Shown one piece after another: positions 58,736 through 64,000 of a stretch of 64,000 nucleotides of DNA. Origin of the DNA: Actinomucor elegans (lineage: Eukaryota > Mucoromycota > Mucoromycetes > Mucorales > Mucoraceae); contig JAMSLZ010000007.1 of assembly GCA_026027325.1 (NCBI GenBank), positions 496,001 to 560,000 on the forward strand. The letters are read 5' to 3'. Every line of letters begins with the position of its first letter. Position 1 is the stretch's first letter. A model generated the notes under the pieces. It saw only the letters and a list, made by a program, of their open reading frames with translations, was not told the origin of the DNA and made no database searches. The translations under genes were made by a program, and so were the position numbers.

Positions 58736-60667
58736 TATCATTTTATTTCAAACACTGTAAATCAAAGATAACGCAATTTATAATAATCAGTTCTTCATAA
58801 CCAAGGAAAAATTTGAACATCTTGAACAAATGACTTCAACCTTAGGTTTTTCTTTCACCATATACTGGCTAAAGCTTGTATCACTAAGATGAATTCCTTA
58901 TTGATAGTTTGCTTCCTCTGAATTGCAGCAAACAAGCAAGTTATTATAAAAAACACCATCATGCAAGCTCTCTCTATAAATAGTCACATAGCGTATTATG
59001 ATAGAAGGACATAAATAGATACATTTGCAATACTATAGCAGTATTACACCACAAAAACTGTGCTTATAAGACACACGCATGTATCTATAGAAAATAGATG
59101 CTGAACTTACTATATATATGATAGAAGTAGGTAAGACTATGGATGTATTTGAAGAATGCTTGGTAGCTTGATTTGTCATATGTAAGAGATGAATAAAGAC
59201 ACAACCAAAGATAGGAAAATCCGAGTAGATATCTTTGTAGAAGCGTGGGACATTCAAGCATTAGGCACCTTGTCGTATCTTGAAAGACTCATAGCTCGAC
59301 TACGCAGGAGCCTAAGCAGTTATAGTTTAGGTTTAATTTGAAAGCATGAGCGTGGTGGGCGCTATAAGCGACTAAGAAATCAATATAGTGAAGCAGTATT
59401 CATCAACATTTTTTTTTAGAGATTTCGGTTAACATGAAGCATTTCATTAGCCAAAACGTCGATACTAGCGTGATATTGCAACGGAAGCCATAATAAAGAA
59501 CCGAATAATGCAAACTGTATAAGAAAATGAAGGGCACATGCCAGCCCAATGAATAGAAATACTCCAAATTCATTACTCTATTTTATTACTTGTACCCCAA
59601 CCTTTAGTTAGCACAGACAGATGCACCAGTTTATTCTGAGTATGTAATGTTAATCAGGTGGGTCATTAGGCAGAGGTCTGTCAAAAGATCTACTGCTTAT
59701 TATGCAGTTTACATAAGAATTGTATATAGTTTATAGACAATCATTAATGTATAGTATACTCATGGAAATTTAATCAAATCATAGTTCTATTAAATATAGT
59801 ATTTTATTCTGAACAGGCACCACTAATAAGATATGATATTAAATCGGAACATGTCTAGAAAATTATCAATTATTAGAACCAATTTACATGAATTGCAAGC
59901 AATTTGCTGCTATTCACTAAATATTATATGCGCATTCTAATCCAGCCAAATAGCTTTTTATACTATATGTAGTAACTCATTCTGAGCATGCATTAATATT
60001 CTGATATAGTATTAACTGGAATCACCCCGGAACTATAAAGACATAATATATATATATATCCAAAAAAAGATGGCATTGTATTAGAGCTAACTTTATCAGT
60101 ATAAAGAGATATTAGAAAACCATTGCACCACCATATATACTATTTAACTCTATATGAGCTTTGTTATTTACTTTCGACGTATCGACAATCGTTGGCATGA
60201 AATATGTAGATCAAAGGTCAGATCAAAAATAAAAATTTGTGCCCTGTGCGAAAACTCGGGCTTGAAACGTTCAATTGCCGATATCCAATAGCTAACAAGA
60301 AATAAATATACCGTAGTTTTCATTGAAACATTAATAATACTGGTTCTTTTGTATTAGGGATACGGCTATATACTAAATAATTCGTTTTGTTTTACGTATA
60401 TTTTCGCAACACGTTCAAGTACATTACACCAATTAATCAATAATTGACGCTATACATTAAGAGTTTCTGGCGTGCCCCAAGATGGGAAAGGTGATGTAAT
60501 GACAATCAGCGCTTAAGCCTTATATAGACAATTTGAGTAACCAAGGAACAATTGATATGTGCTGACATGGAGTATTTGACGGTTTCTTACTTTGGACCTT
60601 AAAAATTTCAAAAACTTTCTTTTCCTTTTTTCTTCTTCTTTTTTTCTTCTTTTATATAGTTGGAATC
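58736..60667. other. gene-poor region upstream of the MFS gene
   Basis: About 1.9 kb. It contains two repeat units (59790-60023). A pyrimidine-rich stretch (60611-60660) runs up to the MFS start and is probably its core promoter or leader. No other feature recognised. Confidence 0.5.
59790..60023 (-). repeat. dispersed ~170-bp repeat, two units
   Basis: Unit copies TTTTATTCTGAACAGGCACC ... AAGATATGATATTAAATCGG and CTCATTCTGAGCATGCATTA ... CTGATATAGTATTAACTGGA lie about 172 nt apart in the same orientation. Confidence 0.55.
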
Positions 60668-62317
60668 ATGGCTAAAGAAGAATCACTAGATATTGAACGT
60701 CAAATAGTAAAACGAAGCGATTCCGCTTCAGCAATAAATGAAAAGCGTATCGATAAATCAGCAGTGACTTATGTCGACGGATTTAAAGAAGAGGACCATA
60801 TTTCAATTGAATCAGAGACAAATGAATATGTCTTGAAGCAACCGCCTGATGGAGGTAAAGCTTGGTTGGTTTTGTTTGGATGTTTCTGTGTAAGTAATAT
60901 CTTGAAATAGTTAATTGTACCTAACTTGGGCTTTATTCTTACATAATATACAGGGTCTCTTTTGTACGTAAGTAAATAGAATAGTATGCATATGAAACTA
61001 CAAGCTAACATACTGCAGTCAAGGATACAATTACGTATGGGGTATATTTTTAAACTATTATAACAAACATGTCTTTCAAGACCAGATGACTGCATTGTCG
61101 TGGATTGGATCTTTATGGCTAGCTCTTGCTAATATCGTGGGCCCTTTCTACAGTTGGTTTGCAGTAAGAATCGGATACAAATGGATGTTGATTGCGGCTG
61201 TTGTGTTATGGTCTTTGGGGGTGATGTTGGCTAGTATAGCTACTGAAGTAAGCCTATTAAACTCCGTCTATTTCCATTTACTGATTCATTATATAGATCT
61301 GGCATCTATATCTAACACAAGGTGTGTTGATGGGTGTAGGCGCTTCTCTAGTTTGGTTTCCTTGTGTAAGTGCAGCACAACAATGGTTTTCCCAGCGCAG
61401 AGGATTAAGCGTGGGTATAGCCATTTCAGGCTCAGGATTCGGTGGTCTTATTCTTTCTAATGTGATACAAGCAGCGATTGATAGTCTGGGATACCGATGG
61501 GCACTCCGTATTGTGGGTTTCATCTCCTTTGCTCTATTGAGCATAGCGGCGTTTGTTGTAAGACCTTTAAATCAACCTCAGCAAACAGATATCAAGATCT
61601 TCAACCTCCGTCCCTTTTTGAATAAGCAGTTTGTCCTGCTGTTTGCTATTCAGTTTATTGGCAATTTTGCATTTAACGTAAAGTATGCTACTTGAGATCT
61701 ATGTCCATTCGCTCATACATATATATTTCCTATATAGGTTCCATCAAGTTTCTTGCCTGGTAAATCATTTATGGAACATGTACACACACAAAAGTCTAAC
61801 TTACTCCGTAGCTTATGCTGACTATCTCGGTTTGGATCCGTGGATCGGTACAAACATGTCTGCCATTATTTCTGGCGTGATGATTATCGGCAAGATTTCT
61901 AGTGGATGGATCAGTGATTATATTGGCAGAGCTAATATGAACTTTATCTCTATTATCATGACCGGTGTAATGTGCCTTGCTGTCTGGCTTGTAGTAACTA
62001 CCCCAGCTGGTATCTGGGCATTTGCAGCCATGTTTGGTTATTTTGGTGGTGGATACATGGTCATGGTGCCTGCACTTTTAGGACAGGTGGTAGGCATGGA
62101 AGACATTGAAGCTGCTAATGGTTTATTATTTTTCGCTTGGTTTTTCGGTGGTTTATTGGGTTCACCCATCTGCGCTGCTTTAATCAATGATGAAAGTGGG
62201 CATCCTACATATAATCATGCTATTATCTTTGGCGGTGTATTGATGGTGTTTGCCGGCCTTTTGGCTTGGGTTGTGCGTGTCATGAGAGCTGGTTGGTATC
62301 CATTTGTTAAAGTATAG
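60668..62317 (+). CDS. MFS transporter, monocarboxylate transporter (MCT)-like
   Basis: Six inferred exons (60668-60889, 60954-60967, 61019-61247, 61297-61677, 61738-61759, 61812-62317) give 457 residues. A ~55-residue charged cytosolic N-terminus leads into the MCT-family signature PPDGGKAWLVLFGCF. About twelve membrane helices follow, for example LMGVGASLVWFPCVSAAQ, GLSVGIAISGSGFGG and GLLFFAWFFGGLLGSP. The fungal branch includes monocarboxylate and riboflavin permease-like proteins; the substrate cannot be read from sequence. Exon 2 is only 14 nt and exon 5 only 22 nt. Both are required to keep frame and to restore GLFCTQGYNYVWG and NVPSSFLPAYADYL. Plasma membrane location is inferred. Confidence 0.9.
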
Positions 62318-63386
62318 ACGTTGTATTGTACTTTTTTTTTATTATATATTGTATTGTATCTATTTAAAATATCTCTATTATATTCCCTTATAAAATAAAC
62401 ATCTACTTTGTAGTTAATCAGTATTTATTGATACATAAAGCATTTTCCTGCTTATTAAACGTAGTATTTAAATTATAAAAATACCAGAGAGGTATTGATA
62501 AATACAGCGATGCATTTTGAATATAGATCATTAATTAGATGCGACATTTGACTGAGATCAGTAGAGATTCTCCGAGTTGATTAACTCAATTTACATCAAT
62601 TTTCGAAGCTGTAATTTTTAAGGTTCAGAGAATTAAAAATGTCTTGCCTAAAAAATCAAAATCATAACACACAAATGAATATATCTGTATTAGCTATTAT
62701 AGGGCTTAATGTGCAATGCACAAAGCTCAACTCTCTTTCATCTGATACAAGTTTTGTAGAAAACTAAACAAAACAATGTTGCTACAGTGGTTTAAAAAAA
62801 AGCTTTAACGTCGGAGCTTTTTAGAGCATTGTTGCAAATAGCTACATTTATAAATGTAATTGTATCTAAAAGAACGCAGCACGTCTTGTATATTTCTCGG
62901 CAATCAAGCTATTATCTCATTCAGTTGATGACTTGAATGCAATTATTGGAGTGCAAAAATTCTGCCGAAGGCTCCGTGATCGGATCATGAATTCAATTTC
63001 TACTAATCAACAAATCTGAGGCTCTTCTGTAACAATTGCAACAGCAGTTTGGTGATGACCCGATCATGAAATATCATTATTGGGCAAGTGCAATACATTT
63101 TATAGTAGAGTTGTGTGTGAGTTTGCACATACCATTGCAAGCATATGAAACTATATGATTTCTATCCAAAGACTGGCGGTAAAGTGATGATTTGTCTAGA
63201 TATTGAATCATTATATGCATATAGATACGTATCCCAGTTGACTATTATATTAAAGCTTGGAAAAAACTTTGGATCAGACTCTAAACCATCCTGGCCTGAA
63301 CGATATTGTTGAAGCTCTCATACTAGTCTTTCAATATATGTATAGTTTATTGGTATTAAGATGTAAAGATAAAAACAAAAAGATAT
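62318..63386. other. convergent intergenic region
   Basis: About 1.1 kb between the 3' ends of the MFS and Rab11 genes. Contains one dispersed repeat unit (62501-62560). Frames in this stretch have no features. Confidence 0.5.
62501..62560 (-). repeat. dispersed repeat, one unit
   Basis: ATGCATTTTGAATATAGATC then ATTAATTAGATGCGACATTT and GACTGAGATCAG match the core. Confidence 0.5.
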
Positions 63387-64000
63387 TTAACAGCAACCAC
63401 CACCGCCTTGCTTGGCTTTTTCATCAGGTGTTTGAGAAACAAGAATGGTTTGTCCACTTGTAGGCTTGATGGTATTGTTTGATGATTCTAAAGCCTTGTT
63501 GGAGACAATACGATAAATTTCAGTCAAGATTTGTTGGAAAGATTGGTCAACGTTGGTAGCATCCAAAGCTGAAGTTTCAATAAACGAAAGTCCATTATCA
63601 GCTATTTTACAGAAAAAAAATCAATATCAAATATATGTATATATGCATACCACCAAGTACTTACACGCAAATTGCTTTGCTTCCTCAGTAGGGACTGCTC
63701 TCAAGTGTCTTAAATCACTCTTGTTACCAACAAGCATAATCACAATATTGGAATCAGCATGATCACGAAGCTCCTTTAACCAACGATCAACACTTTCGTA
63801 GGTAGAGTGTTTGGAAATATCATATACCAACAAAGCACCTACTGCACCACGATAGTAGCTAGAATAAAATTTATGAGTTACTTGCTCCAAATCAGTTTCC
63901 TATAAATATACTTACGCGCTTGTGATGGCACGGTATCTTTCTTGACCAGCTATAGCAACAGGTATTTAGCAAAAGTATACAATACCAACAAGTTATATTT
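63387..64000 (-). CDS. Rab11/Ypt31-type small GTPase, 5' truncated
   Basis: Rab11/Ypt31 controls traffic between the late Golgi, recycling endosomes and the plasma membrane. Exons seen: 63916-63949 ([11 protein letters not shown], the switch II region), 63665-63858 ([32 protein letters not shown] with the G4 NKSD motif), 63387-63601 ([19 protein letters not shown] with G5 ETSAL). It ends GGGGCC, a di-cysteine geranylgeranylation site. [10 protein letters not shown] and the [16 protein letters not shown] block point to Rab11 rather than Rab8 or Rab1. The intron between 63602 and 63664 splits a Ser codon. Upstream exons with the P-loop lie outside the window. Exocyst and Rab11 act together in polarised secretion. 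Confidence 0.94.

Noticed and set aside
60044..60060. TA-dinucleotide runs here and near 12.1, 21.2 and 31.4 kb as replication origins
   Set aside because: Such runs are common in this AT-rich sequence, and no origin motif can be shown.
1..64000. CRISPR arrays, bacterial operons or prophage
   Set aside because: No regularly spaced short repeats. All genes have eukaryotic structure with spliceosomal introns.

Overview
This window is from a fungal nuclear genome, most probably a Mucoromycota (Mucorales-like) species. The evidence is AT-rich DNA, genes broken by many 49-90 nt GT-AG introns with CTAAC/CTGAC-like branch sites, and fungal versions of housekeeping genes. Most reading frames only make sense after splicing, so I reconstructed exon joins by hand from splice motifs, frame continuity and family similarity. 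Exon boundaries are inference throughout, but almost all of them restore one open frame.

Layout. 1-9 kb: 3' part of the delta-COP gene, the exocyst gene SEC3 with 18 coding exons, and ribosomal protein gene RPL3 on the minus strand with an 8-nt microexon. 9-17.5 kb: a U6 snRNA gene, a BUD22/SRFBP1-like gene, a Myb-repeat gene resembling SNAPC4 (a factor that drives U6-type promoters in animals) and an unrecognised 635-residue protein, all minus strand. 17.5-27.8 kb: gene-poor DNA holding a tRNA-Ala(CGC) gene and, 26 nt after it, an intact young Ty3/gypsy retrotransposon (identical 154-bp LTRs, one 1605-codon gag-pol frame) nested inside an older solo LTR of the same family. 27.8-33 kb: a secreted polysaccharide lyase 14-like gene and 4 kb of non-coding DNA.

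33-41.3 kb: CPA1 (arginine-specific carbamoyl phosphate synthetase, small subunit), preceded by a spliced 25-codon upstream frame matching the fungal arginine attenuator peptide; then p150 dynactin, an HDHD2-like HAD hydrolase and cyclophilin A on the minus strand. 41.3-53.6 kb: a tRNA-half insertion flanked by direct repeats, a small membrane protein, an RCF1-like HIG1 protein, a homeodomain transcription factor and an alpha-arrestin, separated by long gaps. 54.6-64 kb: a DUF4743/Nudix hydrolase, a peroxisomal hydratase 2, an MCT-type MFS transporter with a 14-nt microexon, and the 3' part of a Rab11/Ypt31 GTPase.

The genes do not form a pathway cluster. Membrane traffic is over-represented by chance (delta-COP, Sec3, dynactin, arrestin, Rab11). 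The most interesting items are the intron-interrupted arginine attenuator uORF, the RPL3 microexon, the nested retroelement behind a tRNA gene, and a diverged dispersed repeat family with a ~170-bp period in the gene-poor stretches.
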